From Tetraselmis striata (Eukaryota > Chlorophyta > Chlorodendrophyceae > Chlorodendrales > Chlorodendraceae), in the NCBI GenBank assembly GCA_006384855.1, contig VCJN01002333.1:47629-111628 (forward strand): a DNA stretch of 64,000 bases. Direction: 5' to 3'. The position numbers and the translations under genes are program-made. Below the pieces are notes generated by a model. The model was given only the letters and a program-made list of their open reading frames with translations, did no database searches and was not told the DNA's origin. Positions 35,359-46,770 of the stretch are shown here, piece by piece; position 1 is the first letter of the stretch, and the number at the start of each line of letters is the position of its first letter.

Positions 35359-37980
35359 CTACTCAAGTAAGCAGCGGTGCACCTCCAGCGCGTGCATCGG
35401 GAGCACCTCGTCGGGGAAGACCTGCCGCAGGGTGGACTCCGAGCACGCCGGCCCCCAGGTGACGCACCGCTTGTCTGCGAGGTACAGGTTGAGCGGGGTG
35501 GCGCCGGGCTGGTAGGCGGAGCCGGCGCACAGGAAGCGGCCGATAAAGCGGCCACGTCCCTGCGCCAGGCAGCGGCACGGATCCGGCCCCACCCGCCCCG
35601 CGGCTGCAACCACCTCGGCATGCAGGTCGCGAGGCCTTGGCTGAGCGTACTCCCCATGCACCGCGCGCAGCAGTGTGGGCACAGCAAGGTCCTCCAGGGC
35701 CTCGTACGCGGCGCATAGCGCAGCCATTGGCAGGCGCCGCAAGCCCTTCGTGCTCCGCCTGGCCACCGCTGCCATGCCTGGATCCTCCTCGGCGGCCGCC
35801 GGGGCTGCCGCCAGAAGCGCCGCGGCTGGTCCAGCTCTGGGCAGCCATACGTCGACGTACTGCTGCAATGTCTGCCCCGGCGGCGGCGCGGAGGTCTGCG
35901 CAGCCAGGCACAGCACCACCTCCAGCGCCGCCTTCAGCCCGCCCGCCTCGAGCGGGCCAAGCTCGCTGCCGGCCCCAGGGCGCAGTACAAACTCCGCCTC
36001 GGTGGGCTCCAGCGGCCGCTGCGGCACTCGGCGCCGCGCGTCATGCAGCAGCGTCGCCCGCGAGCGGAAGACCTCCTGCCGGAAGCAAAACTCCGGCAGA
36101 CTGGTGCCGGCAAGGCGGCAATCAGAAAGCAGCCGGACCGCCAGCCACGCCTCCAGGCGGGGCATGTCCACCTCCAGCGCCCGCCCCTGCCCATAGGTCG
36201 CGTCCGGCCGCTCAGCAGCAGCGCTGCCTCGGCCTGCAGCATGTCGCCGGCAGTGGAGCGCGCCACCGGCACTGTTGGAACCACCGCTGCGTTGCGCGTC
36301 TCACCACCGCCCCCGCTGCAGTGCTCCAGCCAGGCGTTGTGCATCCCCACCAGCGCGTCCACCATGGCGCGCAGGCACAGCCCCGCGTCAGTGGGCCCCA
36401 CGCATGCGGACGCGAAGCTGCTGGCCATGGTGAGCTCAGGGATGCCGCCCGGGAAGGCGGAGCATCCGTGGCCGTCCGCCAGGTGGCGGCAGGCATTCCA
36501 GGCAGATAGGAGGGCGGGCGCGGCGCGGTGCAGCACGCTGCCGGGAGGCAGCCGGGCCAGCGCGCCAGCTATTGCGAGCTCTGCTGCCTCGCGCCGCGAC
36601 ACCGCATGCCCCAGGGTCGCCTGCGCCAGTGCGGCCCAGCGGCCAAACACGGGCAGGTGCACCAGCAGGCGGAGCGGGCTGTCGACGGCCAGGGCGTCCA
36701 GCAGGCGGGGAAGCTGCGCCGTGGAGCTGCCGCCAGCTGTGGCCACCACTCGCTCCACTGCCTCCACTCTCGGCGTAGCCGCCGCGCAGAGCAGGTTGGG
36801 AAGGCAGGCGGCGCGATAGGGCGCGGAGGCCACCAGCTCCGGCGACCGCAGCTCGCACAGCTCCACTGTCAGCGCGTCGTCTGGTGCCCGGCCAGCGGCG
36901 GTAACTTCAGCCGCCAGCAGAGCCTGTGGCGCTGCGGCCGCGGGGCCTGCTACGGGCGCCTGGAAGGCCGCCTCCCATGCGGCGCGCCCCGCGCAGGTGG
37001 GCGGGTGGCCCGCAGGCAGCCGCACGCCGCCGTCCATGCCCCGGAGCAGCGCGCAGCCGGCCACCAAGGCAGCTTCCTCGCCGGCGCCCAGCGCGGTGCG
37101 TAGCGCCGCCCAGCAGTGCCTCACGCGCACCATTGCCAGCGCAGCCGCCTCATCGCCGCTCGGCACCTTCAGCAAACGCAGCATACGCACCGCTGCCTCC
37201 CCTCAGTGCCCCCAGCCAGGCGCCCACCGCCAGGAGCGCGTGCCAAGCCAGTTGGATACCCGCCACAGCAGGCCGGCTGAGCGAGCGGACGCGGCATGGC
37301 GCGCAACCGTGGACAGTCATTGCGCCGGGGAGGGCGTAGCCGCGGAATGCAGCCTGCCGGTCGACGCTTTCCTCTGTCGGCAGGCGCCTCTGCTCCTGCC
37401 CGGCGCCAAGCGTGCGGATCCGGCACTGCGGGCGCATTAGCTGCGTACAAGCGTGTTTCCAGCCTGGGATTGGGAGATGCCTTTCAAACACCTTCCTGTA
37501 GTGCATAGAGCGGCGCGTGGCGGCAGAGAGGTCCAGGGGCTCGGCTGGCAAGATCTCCGTGAGTAGTGGGTCGAGCGGGTGCTCCCCCTTCGCGTACTCC
37601 ACCTCCCCTTCTGGACCCTCGGCATCTACAAGTCCCGGGGGCCAATCGTGCTGACCCAGCACCTGCTGGCACCGCTCCTGCTCTTGCTGAATCAGCCGGT
37701 AGGCCAGCGGAATGAAGGGGAGCCGCAGTGCGGTTAGGGGCGGCGCGTGTAGCGCGTAGCGCTCCCCGCACAGCGCGCCCTGGGCCGCCACAGGGCCTCC
37801 GCCCAGCAGCATGGTCTTGGGGCATCGTATCAGGCGCCTGCAGGCGGCACGCAGCTCGCCGGCGGGGCACTGCATGTAGGGGATAAACCAGAGATGGATG
37901 GGCTGCGGCGGCGCACTTCCCCGCCCAGCAGCCGCCTCGAGCGGCACCAGCGACCAAGACGCCGCATTCCTGACAAACTC
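35359..37980 (-). CDS. Downstream exons of the RNF213-like locus, function unrecognised
   Basis: Three long minus-strand frames follow the Walker A exon: 37980 to about 37450 (EFVRNAASWSLVPLEAAAGR, IHLWFIPYMQCPAGELRAAC), about 37195-36190 (RMLRLLKVPSGDEAAALAMV, HCWAALRTALGAGEEAALVA) and about 36200-35359 (MPRLEAWLAVRLLSDCRLAG, stop at 35359). The acceptor at 37980 is in phase with the Walker A exon donor at 38068, and a GTACGC donor near 37452 is in phase with an acceptor at 37195. The frame change near 36195 has no clear intron and may be a frameshift. Composition is Ala/Leu-rich and helical. I cannot assign domains. If this is the C-terminus of the RNF213-like protein, the rest of the AAA+ module and the RING region are missing. 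Confidence 0.45.
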
Positions 37981-38068
37981 CTGCATGTACAGCAGTGGGA
38001 GTACACTTCACCTGTGTTATTCAGGGCAGCGCTAAGTTGACTAGACATGGTGGCGAGAGGGGACCCAC

Positions 38069-39116
38069 GTCTGGGAGCTCTTGCAGGGTCGCAGCCTTGG
38101 AGCCCTTGCCGCGCATATTGGCGTTCAGCACGGCCAGAGCCAGGCTCTTGCTGCTTTCCGGCTTGCCAAGGAGGAGCAGCGGGAAGTGGTTGAGGATGCA
38201 GACCGTCGCGTTGAAGATGTTCTCCAGCAGCGCATGGTAGGCGGCCACTCTGGGCGGCAGCTCCATTTTCGCTGCAAACTCCCGCTGCTCCACATCCAAC
38301 AGCTCCTGGCGCACTGGATACCACAATGAGCTCCCCCCCCCCCCCCCCCCCCCCCCACACCCCTTCTTCCGGATGTTAGGTATTCCCTGCCATTGCATGG
38401 ATGGGCGCCTCTCACACTGAGCTGGTGGATTGAGATCGCTAAAGCAATCGCATGGCAGCCGTTAAGCGGGGGGCAGAGAGGCGTTTGGTGTGGATGCCGT
38501 CCTTGGGGCACGTGGCGAGCCTCACCTGCAAATCCGCTGGCCGGCCGGCCTTCAGAAGCCCAGACATCAGTGCAAGGTGGGCGCCCCTGTTGCCGTGCTG
38601 GGGCCGCGGGATAGGTATGTGCGGCCGCAGGCGAGCACCACAGCACAGAGCTGGCGCTCGCTGTGGATCCCTGCCGCTTTCACGCCCAACACGGCGGCTG
38701 CTACTCGGCGCACGGAGTCCCATACACCCGCTGTGTCTGGCTGTGTCTGGCTCGACCAGCCACTAGTACGATAGCGGCCGCTGGGGCTGGCGGCTCTCTC
38801 TCTGCATCAAGTGGTCCTCGAACCAGAACACCAGGTCGATCCAACACTGCACGTCGCGGAGGCTCACGTCCCAGGGCACCCCACGCGCCCGTGTGAACTC
38901 CTGCGACTGGCACAGCATTTCCACTACCAGGGTGGGAGGCACACGCCAGGCGCTCGCCAGCGTTGGCTCGTCACTGGATGCTGCCGCCGCCTACGTCACC
39001 ATGGCGGTCATATATGCTCGCTCATCGGCAGGGTTCAGGCAGTCAAAGTCCCATACGTACGCCATCAATGGCTCGGGGAGCGGATGCACTGTGTAAACCA
39101 GAGCCGACATCTCGAC
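38069..39116 (-). pseudogene. RNF213/mysterin-like AAA+ fragment
   Basis: Three coding blocks match the region between and into the AAA+ modules of RNF213-type giant ubiquitin ligases. Block one (39116-39000) reads YTVHPLPEPLMAYVWDFDCL with ADERAYMTAM; the same frame continues, after a TAG at 38991-38993, into VEMLCQSQEF and VSLRDVQCWIDLVFWFEDHL (to about 38790). Block two (38305-38069) reads ELPPRVAAYHALLENIFN, VCILNHFPLLLLGKPESSKS and LALAVLNANMRG, the second Walker A region, where the usual GKPGSSKS has Glu at the fourth position. A poly-C run lies in the intron between them. No first AAA+ module is recognisable upstream of 39116. The 5' truncation and nonsense codon suggest a pseudogene. 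Confidence 0.7.
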
Positions 39117-39531
39117 CTGCGTTGCCGACCCCCTGGGCACCAGTCCCGCCTCCCTCCGGCCCTAAAGCGTGCACGCGGCTGGCAGTTGACCTCTCCACCA
39201 GCGCGGGCTGCAGCTGTCTTGCTGAAGAACATGCCTGGACAAGACCTTGGCACCAACATGATGGCCTGCCAGCAGCTGGATAGCCACCTTTATTGTGAGC
39301 TGTGCATCGTTAGCAAGCCTGCTCGGAACGTGATGAGAACGTGCAAGCGGCACATAGCAATAACGACTACTATGGCAAATGCAGAATGTACAATTACTGG
39401 TGTGGACCCGAATTCGAGATAACATACCAGCCCGGGCCGCGCTTTATGCTTTCAGAAGTTTATGAAAACAAAGCGTAAGACTCCAAATCGCAGGAGCACC
39501 AGTTACGGCTAATTGTGACATGGGTTTCGAT

Positions 39532-39951
39532 TCAAGTGTAGCTTACCTGTGGCTGGCACCAGCCAGACCAATACTCTCGTTGACACGGCAAAATGCCCGA
39601 GGGGGAAGCGGGGCCACTGTCGCGGATGTCGTCGTTGTTGTTCTTGCTTTCACCTCGCTCGCGCTTCTGTCCTGGTTGATGCTCCAGTGTAGGTCTGACA
39701 TTTATTACAGCCTTCTCTCGCGATGGTGTCTGCAATGTTGACAGTGGTGCACGTGTTTGTCCCCGGGTTTGCGAGCCATCAGGCGGTCCATACAGAAACC
39801 TGGCCCCGCTCTCATGGGGTCCGCGCTCTCTCTCGGACGGGTTGACGCCTGACTGATATGCGGAGCCATCGGCCTCATGATCCTGACCGCTGTCTTCGTC
39901 CGTGGTCGCCGTCTTAGCGCTACCCGACTCGGCACTCCGTGATCGCTTCAT
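39532..39951 (-). CDS. Hypothetical hydrophilic ORF, 139 codons
   Basis: An open minus frame starts with ATG at 39951, with a TATATAG box about 45 bases upstream (near 39993-39999). The product would be charged and Ser/Glu/Arg-rich, beginning MKRSRSAESGSAKTATTDED, with no recognised domain. It could be the first exon of a small gene or of an element ORF. Low-complexity composition gives little confidence that it is translated. Confidence 0.25.
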   Translation of the reverse strand: MKRSRSAESGSAKTATTDEDSGQDHEADGSAYQSGVNPSERERGPHESGARFLYGPPDGSQTRGQTRAPLSTLQTPSREKAVINVRPTLEHQPGQKRERGESKNNNDDIRDSGPASPSGILPCQREYWSGWCQPQVSYT

Positions 39952-40782
39952 CGTGGCAGCACGTATCAGGAGGCGCAGCGGGCCCCTAGCAACTATATAA
40001 GACTGTGTTCAGACTGTAAAAGTCGAACTAGTTTTCCCTCCTCGGCGATTCATTATTCCGACGCACCTCAGCGCCTCGGCCTCTTGACTACCAGTACAGT
40101 ACGTGTGAGCGCGGCCGCTGCTGGGTCCTGGAGCTGTGAGAACTTGCCTACTCCGATTAAGGCATGCATCCTCGCGGTATACGTAAGAAATACGAAATAA
40201 ACGACCGATAGAATGTACGGACGACGTGAGCAGTGAGCAGATGGAGAAACCATCACTGCATCCTTGCGTGAGCAGTGCGTGGTGTAACGGGATGATATAT
40301 AAATAGCGACTGTGGGCGGCGGTACTTGCAGGCGAAATGAGTAGCGACTAGTAGCGCTTTGGTAGCGTCGGTCGTGAATTTTCGGATGGTATATCATGAT
40401 CCTTATGATATGGTCCGTATATGTGCTACCGGGCTACCAGGATATGTGCTACAGGGCCCATCATATACATAGTACAAGTCCCGTCTACATGCATGGGCCG
40501 TCCGACATACATCATGCGCCACACAATTCGGTCATATTTCAGGGTTTAGGGTCAGGTTGTTTTAGGATTTATGGGTAAGTCTTAGATTTTTGGGTTTGCG
40601 GGTTAAGGTGTGGCAGAGGGTCTGCATATGATACTTGACAGTTGATACACATGGGTCCAAACATACACAAACATAATATCGCCCATGCCATAGTATATGT
40701 ACTCGCCCGTGTATAAATATACACAAGGTGTATAGTTGAAGAGTTTGTAATATTGTCTGCCGCATCCGCTGCCAAAAACTAT

Positions 40783-40866
40783 TGACAATATTTTGTCAAA
40801 TATAATATATTTGTCAAATATATTAACAATATTATATTTTACAATATTTTGTCAAATATAATATTG
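40783..40866. repeat. AT-rich palindromic island
   Basis: The block ACAATATTTTGTCAAATATA followed by ATAT occurs twice (about 40786 and 40841), and CAATATTATATTT (40827-40839) pairs exactly with AAATATAATATTG (40854-40866). It is almost free of G/C in a GC-rich genome. It may be a small MITE, a scaffold-attachment-like sequence or a simple repeat. Confidence 0.5.
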
Positions 40867-41062
40867 TTTTCCTACCTAGTATCAGCTTTTTCTACCTGCA
40901 TTACTGCATACATACTGACTCTGGACCGTGGCCAAGGAGCCCCTCCCCAGTGCCAATGCATTGCTCAGTTCTAGATCGCATCACAAAGTTTACGAGATCA
41001 CTTAATGCCTATTGAGGGCCAGCATGCTCTGAAGTGAAATGATTCCACGCGTTTCCATTACT

Positions 41063-41067
41063 TTACA
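41063..41067 (-). terminator. Candidate TGTAA polyadenylation signal of separase
   Basis: On the minus strand TGTAA lies about 103 bases after the separase stop codon, a usual distance for chlorophyte 3' ends. Confidence 0.5.
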
Positions 41068-41169
41068 ACATTATTCCACCGGCCAAATGCGCAGCCAGGC
41101 GGTCAGCCGCTGCTCAGCACGTCATTCAGAGACTATTCACGCAGACGGCAGTGGTGCCCATGTTCCGGC

Positions 41170-44100
41170 CTAAACCGGCCCGCCGCCAATGACCTTGCTC
41201 GGGATGCCAAAGCAGACGGGCGCTGCGCCCGTCAGAAACGGTAGCCGGCACGCGCCCCGGCTGCTTGCTATCGTGCCCACCAGCTCCGCAGCGCTGCCAT
41301 CATCCGCTTGCCGCGTCCAGCAGTCCAGGAGCGACTGGGAGAATCGGTCGATGTCCCGGTCGGTGACGTCCCACAGGTTCGCGATCGCCGCGGGGCAGCC
41401 TGCGCACGTAACATCAAGAGCATGTTGCTGATCAGCCACCACCGACGTACTAACTCAACAGTGCTGCATCCTCCGCCACACTTCAGGTGCCGAATGGGCG
41501 CAATGCCAACGTCAGACGATCATGATGGTGGCTTCCGGCGCTGCTCTGCAGCTTCACGCACCGGCGGTGAGGTACGCCAGCACCACACCGGTGGACTCGT
41601 AGTCGCCGCAGTCCCGCAGGCGCCCGCTGCTGCAGCCCATGAGCAGAGCCGCCGCGCACGAGTTGAGCTTGCGCAGCGCGCTCTGCGGCAGGTACTGCAC
41701 AAACAGGAGCCCGGGGGGGGGGGGGGGGGGGGAAGAAAGGGGGGGGGGGGGGGGGGTTAGCCCGCCAAAGGGTCTTCTCCTTGCAATGATGTTATCCACG
41801 CTGCGCTTGTTGGTGTCTTCCGCTGCGTTTGTGAATACACAGCGAACTAGAGATTATTAATACGCAGCGAGCTAAGAGATACGTAACGAACTAAGAGATA
41901 TTAATACGCAGCGAAATAGAGATTAGTAACACATTTTTCTTAAGTGCAGGCTTTAGTTTTCCTTTGTGTGATGGACTTGATGCTATTATAAATAGATACA
42001 CCTGATAGACTGATTTGCGGAGTATGAAATGAAACATGTTTAGAAGCGTATTTTCAAAATTCCATGAACAGGCACGTACTTACATTTGGCTGAGTTTGCG
42101 ATTGATTAATATATATGTTATAACTTGGCGAATAATCACAATCTTTCCGACTTGATATTCAGGCTATTCAGGATACACAATTTCCTGGTATCCAACAATA
42201 GCTCGCCACTCCACACTGCTGCAGCTGGGCTATACGGTTGGTCAGCACACCGCAGGCATTGTTGCCCGTTGAAAGAGGTGGTGAGCCCGGCGGTCAGTGC
42301 GCCGCACCTTTTCGGCACCGCCGTGCCCAAAGTAGATGAATAGGTCCTTCTGCTGGAGTTCTGAGGCCAGCGCAGGCACGGGGGGCGCCCGCCCGACACA
42401 GCCCTCCCACCCGTGCTGCGCCAGGAACATCGCCTCGAATTGCGTCTACGCAGGGTGCGACGGCAGGCAGGTGGGGTCAGCGGCTGGGGTGGCGTCGGAT
42501 AGGGCGGCAGATAGGGCGCGGGCAGCGCGGCGGTGGACCTGTGTGGGCGCGAGGTCTTGGCTGGGGTTGAGGAGGTAGAAGGTGGACGCTATGTCGACCA
42601 GCCCTGCAGGCGGGAGGAATGTCAGGTGGGGCGCACAACAATGCAGATATTCTCGTGCAGCTTCCAATGTATTATTAAAAGCGCCACCAGTGCACCCCTC
42701 CCTTCATGAACAGTACTTGTGAGGTAATAAAAAGACATAGTAACAATGCCGAGAATACTCATATGGCAACATGTCGTCTTTAGGCGTTTGTTCTCCATGA
42801 CGCTCAGCAGGCCCACCTGCCGACGCATCCCGGCCGCTCTGGGCAGCGCCAAGCGCCGCCGCGCACGCGAGCGACGGCGTGCGGTAGATGGCCCCCGAGC
42901 GCAGCGGCTCCAGGCTCTCCCACGGCAGCGCCTGCAGCGTCGAATCAAGCACCAGCAGCACAGGGCGAAGCGCGGTTGCGGCGGCACCGTCCGGGGGGCT
43001 CTGGCCGGCGTCCGCCGACGTCGACTCCCCGTCCTCGCCGGTCGTCTCATCGGATGCCGTAACCTTTGCCGCCGTTGCTGATCCGCTGCGGCGGCCCCGT
43101 CCGCGCGCGACACTGGCGCTGCCACGCCCGCCGCGGCGGCTGCTAGCAGCAGTTCGAGTCGTACTGCGCCTGGAGGTGCCCCCGCGTTGGTCGTCATCCT
43201 CCGCGAGCAAGCTGCCGTCCGCGGCTGCCTCCTGCTCACCCACGGTCTCTTCTGGCGCCGTGGACATCGCGGCCATCCTGGAGATACGCCCTCCGGCACG
43301 ACGGGTTGTCGGCGCGGCTGCATATAACAGCAAGGTCGAGCCAGTGTCAGTGCGACGTTGATTGGCTAAACCAAGACACAAGACAGGACTGCCCCTAAGG
43401 GATTACTTACTACAATCATATAATCATTCGTACGTACAATGTATTTCAACAAGCATAGTTTAATTATTATGTCGGCATACGAGTGTAGACATTGACGACT
43501 GAAAATATTATAAACCTGTGATACGTATTGCCGAATGTAAAACGTAAGGTGTGACTCGGGAGAGGCAAATATTGCCTCCGCGTGCTGCCGATTCCTCATC
43601 ACGCACCCGTTGTGTCAGCGTCCTGCTTGGACTCCCGGCGTGCGCCTCCGCGGCCGGCCTTCTGTGTCGAGGCGGCGGTGGTGATGTTGGAGTCGGCCGT
43701 CGAAGAGGCCGGGCCGCTTGGGCGCACAGAGGCAACAGCGGACGAAAAGTGCTCCAGGTGGTCTGCCGACAATGGCGACGTGCCTGCCAGCTCGGCAACC
43801 GCAGCACAGCATCCTGGGAGGGTATCGAGCGGGAGGCCGGGGCTGACGGCGAGAAGTGTGCGGACCAGCTCCTGTGCGGCCGGAAAGCGCCGGGAAGGGC
43901 ATGCGGTCAGAACCCCCGCTGCAATACACATTCGTTAGTGGATGGGCGCTATCAATCGATGCTAGTCGCGGATTTAGATACAAGAAACGCACCTGCACCG
44001 CCGTTGCCCTCCTCGACTCGTGAAGCAAAGTCCCGGGCCCGACCTCGGTTGGCATGGCCCGCAGCCACTCGGATAGCTCCGACGCTTCACGCTCTAGCTC

Positions 44101-46737
44101 GCGCGGCTCAAGCCCCTCGGCCTCACCTAGGAGCAGGAAGGACAGGGTGCCCAACCACTCGCTCTCTACACGATGAAGCAAATCACGCAGCGATTGGTCG
44201 AGCTTCATTCGCGCCTGCCACCACTGTTTCCGCCCGGCAGCTGTGTCTACTGATGCTCCGCCGCGCACTCCATCTGAGCTCTGCTCCAGGAGCGCCTCGA
44301 GTTTGCGCACAGTGCCACCCACCACCTGCGAGCCACACAACATTCTTCAGTCCACCTCAACCAGCTCGTGAAAGTTACGCGGCAATGGCGCCCTGAGGCT
44401 CGACTTTAAATCAGTACTCACCGGGCCGAAGCAGTCGTCAATAGGAGCAGGCAGCGGAAGCTCCACGAGCAGCGGCGCCGCGTCGACCCCCGGCGTCCAT
44501 CGGCTCAGCAACAGCGACTCGCCGGAGCCACCCGGGCGCCTGAACGGCAGCAACGCGGTGACGGGAAAAGCCCCCGCTGAGAGCAGCGCGTCGCCCAAGC
44601 GGCGCACCGCCTCGTCCGCCTGCTCCTCCAGCCGCGCGACCAGCGCATCGGCGCCAGCCGCCGCCGACCCGGCTTTCGAGGCTCCTCGACCACCGCCTTT
44701 TCGGCTTGTACTTTGCTCGCCCCCGTGGGCAAGGGCCTCGATGTCAAGCGCGGGCGCCTCAAGTCGCGCCAACACCTCGCCAAGCACCGCCTCCAACGAC
44801 TCCACGGTGTCCAGCTTGCCACTGCGCCGAGCCGCCGCCAGCCGCGCGCTCGCAGCAAGTGCGTATTGCTGCTGCACCGTGGCGCCCATCGATGCGTGCG
44901 CAAAAAGGAGCGACGCACTTGGACCGACTGCCCAGGCAGCCAGTGCCGCCGTTACGGCTCGACGCAGGAGCGGCTGCTCGCGGGCGAGGTCGTACGCGCG
45001 GATCATCGCGGGAAGCACTGCCGCGGAGCCGGTCGATGGCGCGGAATCCGACTCGGCGGCTTTCTTGCTTCCTCCGCGCTTCCTGCCGGCGCTGCTGCCG
45101 GCGCTGCGGTTGCCTCTTGACCTTGCCTGCAAAAGCGCATTCTTAACACTTACTTACGGCTACTTGCGACCTTCTTTTAAGCCACGAAGCTGCTGCAGTG
45201 TACAAATTCTCTGAACGCGAAATAAATTGTTGCGCAGGGCAAGCCTTTAGCTGGCTAGCCGGATATATTTATCAAAGTACGCTGTGGCAAATACCAATGT
45301 GTTCATGAAATATACCGGGAGACCGCCCGCCACTGGCAGACACATCTAGACGATAAGGCGCCCTTGGGAGCGGGGTGCCAACGCAAGCAATGGTGCAGGT
45401 TAGCTGGACGTACCGCAGGCGCCGCCTCCTGGCCGGTGATGCTCGGAGCGCACAGCAGCCGAGGCCGCCTGCCGCCATCGTCGCTGTTGCCCGGCGATGC
45501 AGTGCGCCACTCCAATTGGGCCAGCAGCCACAGCCACCGCGCCGCCAGGAGCGCATGGGGCGGGGCGGCTTGGCGGAGGGGCCACATTGCGTCACTGCAG
45601 GCGCCATGGCAGTGCAAGCATAGTCAGGTGTCCAGCCCAGGCAGGGGTTCCGCAGCAGCGGCAGGTAGCCGCCACCCCGTCACAACCGCACCTGCCGTCC
45701 GCATGCAGACCCAGCTCACCCAGCCCAGCTTCCAGCAGCTCTCGCGCTGCGCCACTGTCGCCAACTGCCATGTGGCACTTGGCCGCCCCCAACTGCGCCA
45801 GCGCCGCCTGCTCCTGCGCCCCGTCTTGGCAGCACAGCCCCTCCGCCTCGGCAGCCACACCCGCCAAGGTCTCCACGTCAGCGTACAGGCGCAGCGCCTC
45901 CGCGTGGCAGCCGCGCCGCCGCCGCAGGTCGCCCTCGACCCGGCACTGCTCGGCGCGCAGCACCGCCTGGCAGACGCCGCAGCCCAGGACGCCACCAGCC
46001 TCCAGCGGCGCCTCCTCCAGCCGCGCCCCCATCTCTGCCAGCACGTCAGTGCAGCTGCCCCACTCGCGGCGGCGGCGGAGCACCGCTGCTTTCGCGCCCA
46101 GGAAGGCGGCCTCGGCGGCACATGCATGCAGTGCCTGTGCCTGCAGCCCACGTGCAGCTGCCTCAGACAATAGCCAGCGGGCCATGGATTGCCCGGGAGA
46201 GTGCTGGCAGGCATCCCCCAGGGCAGAGCATGCGGCAGCAGTGGACAGGAATGGCAGATAGGTGGGGGTGGCGCCGGCCGCTACCTGCCGCAGCCCGCTG
46301 CCGATGATGGCGGTGGCCTCGTCCACGCAGCCCAGGGCGTCATACAGGCGCGCCACTGCCAGCAGGCTGCTCAGGTGGAGCTCCGCGGCGCATGCGGGCC
46401 CAACCCCCAGCAGCAAGTCGTCCAGCGCACAGCGGCCGCGTTGGTCCGGCTCTCCCGCGACGTCCCCTCCCATGCTCGCAGCCGCGTCGGCCTCCTCCGG
46501 CTGAGCCACGCTGTCGCCCTCTGCGGTGTCGTGCTGCTCCCCGCCTCGATGCGTGGCTGTCCTGGGCTTATGTAGCAGCGCTGCGATGGCTAACGCCTCC
46601 TGCCCGTCCGCCAGTGCCGCCTGCAGGCTGCCTGCAGCATCGTTGCATTTCGCGCTATCGGCCAGGCGCAGCTACTAGAAGCACAGAAAGCTCCCCCGCT
46701 TATGCCCGGACTAGTTAAGTAATACATATCTCCACAA

Positions 46738-46770
<33 letters not shown>

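Larger units (their letters stand above)
39117..41169. other. Spacer between RNF213-like remnant and separase
   Basis: Contains the unsupported small ORF at 39.5-39.95 kb, the AT-rich palindromic island at 40.8 kb, scattered TTTAGGG-like words near 40540-40600, and the 3' UTR of separase at its right edge. No other gene is visible. Confidence 0.45.

Noticed and set aside
34845..35462. 205-codon plus-strand ORF
   Set aside because: No domain or splice support, and its 3' part is antisense to the long minus-strand frame of the RNF213-like locus.
35637..36509. 290-codon plus-strand ORF and other long frames antisense to GC-rich exons
   Set aside because: Shadow frames of GC-rich minus-strand coding sequence.
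40540..40600. TTTAGGG-like words as a telomeric array
   Set aside because: The words are irregular and few; no tandem array.
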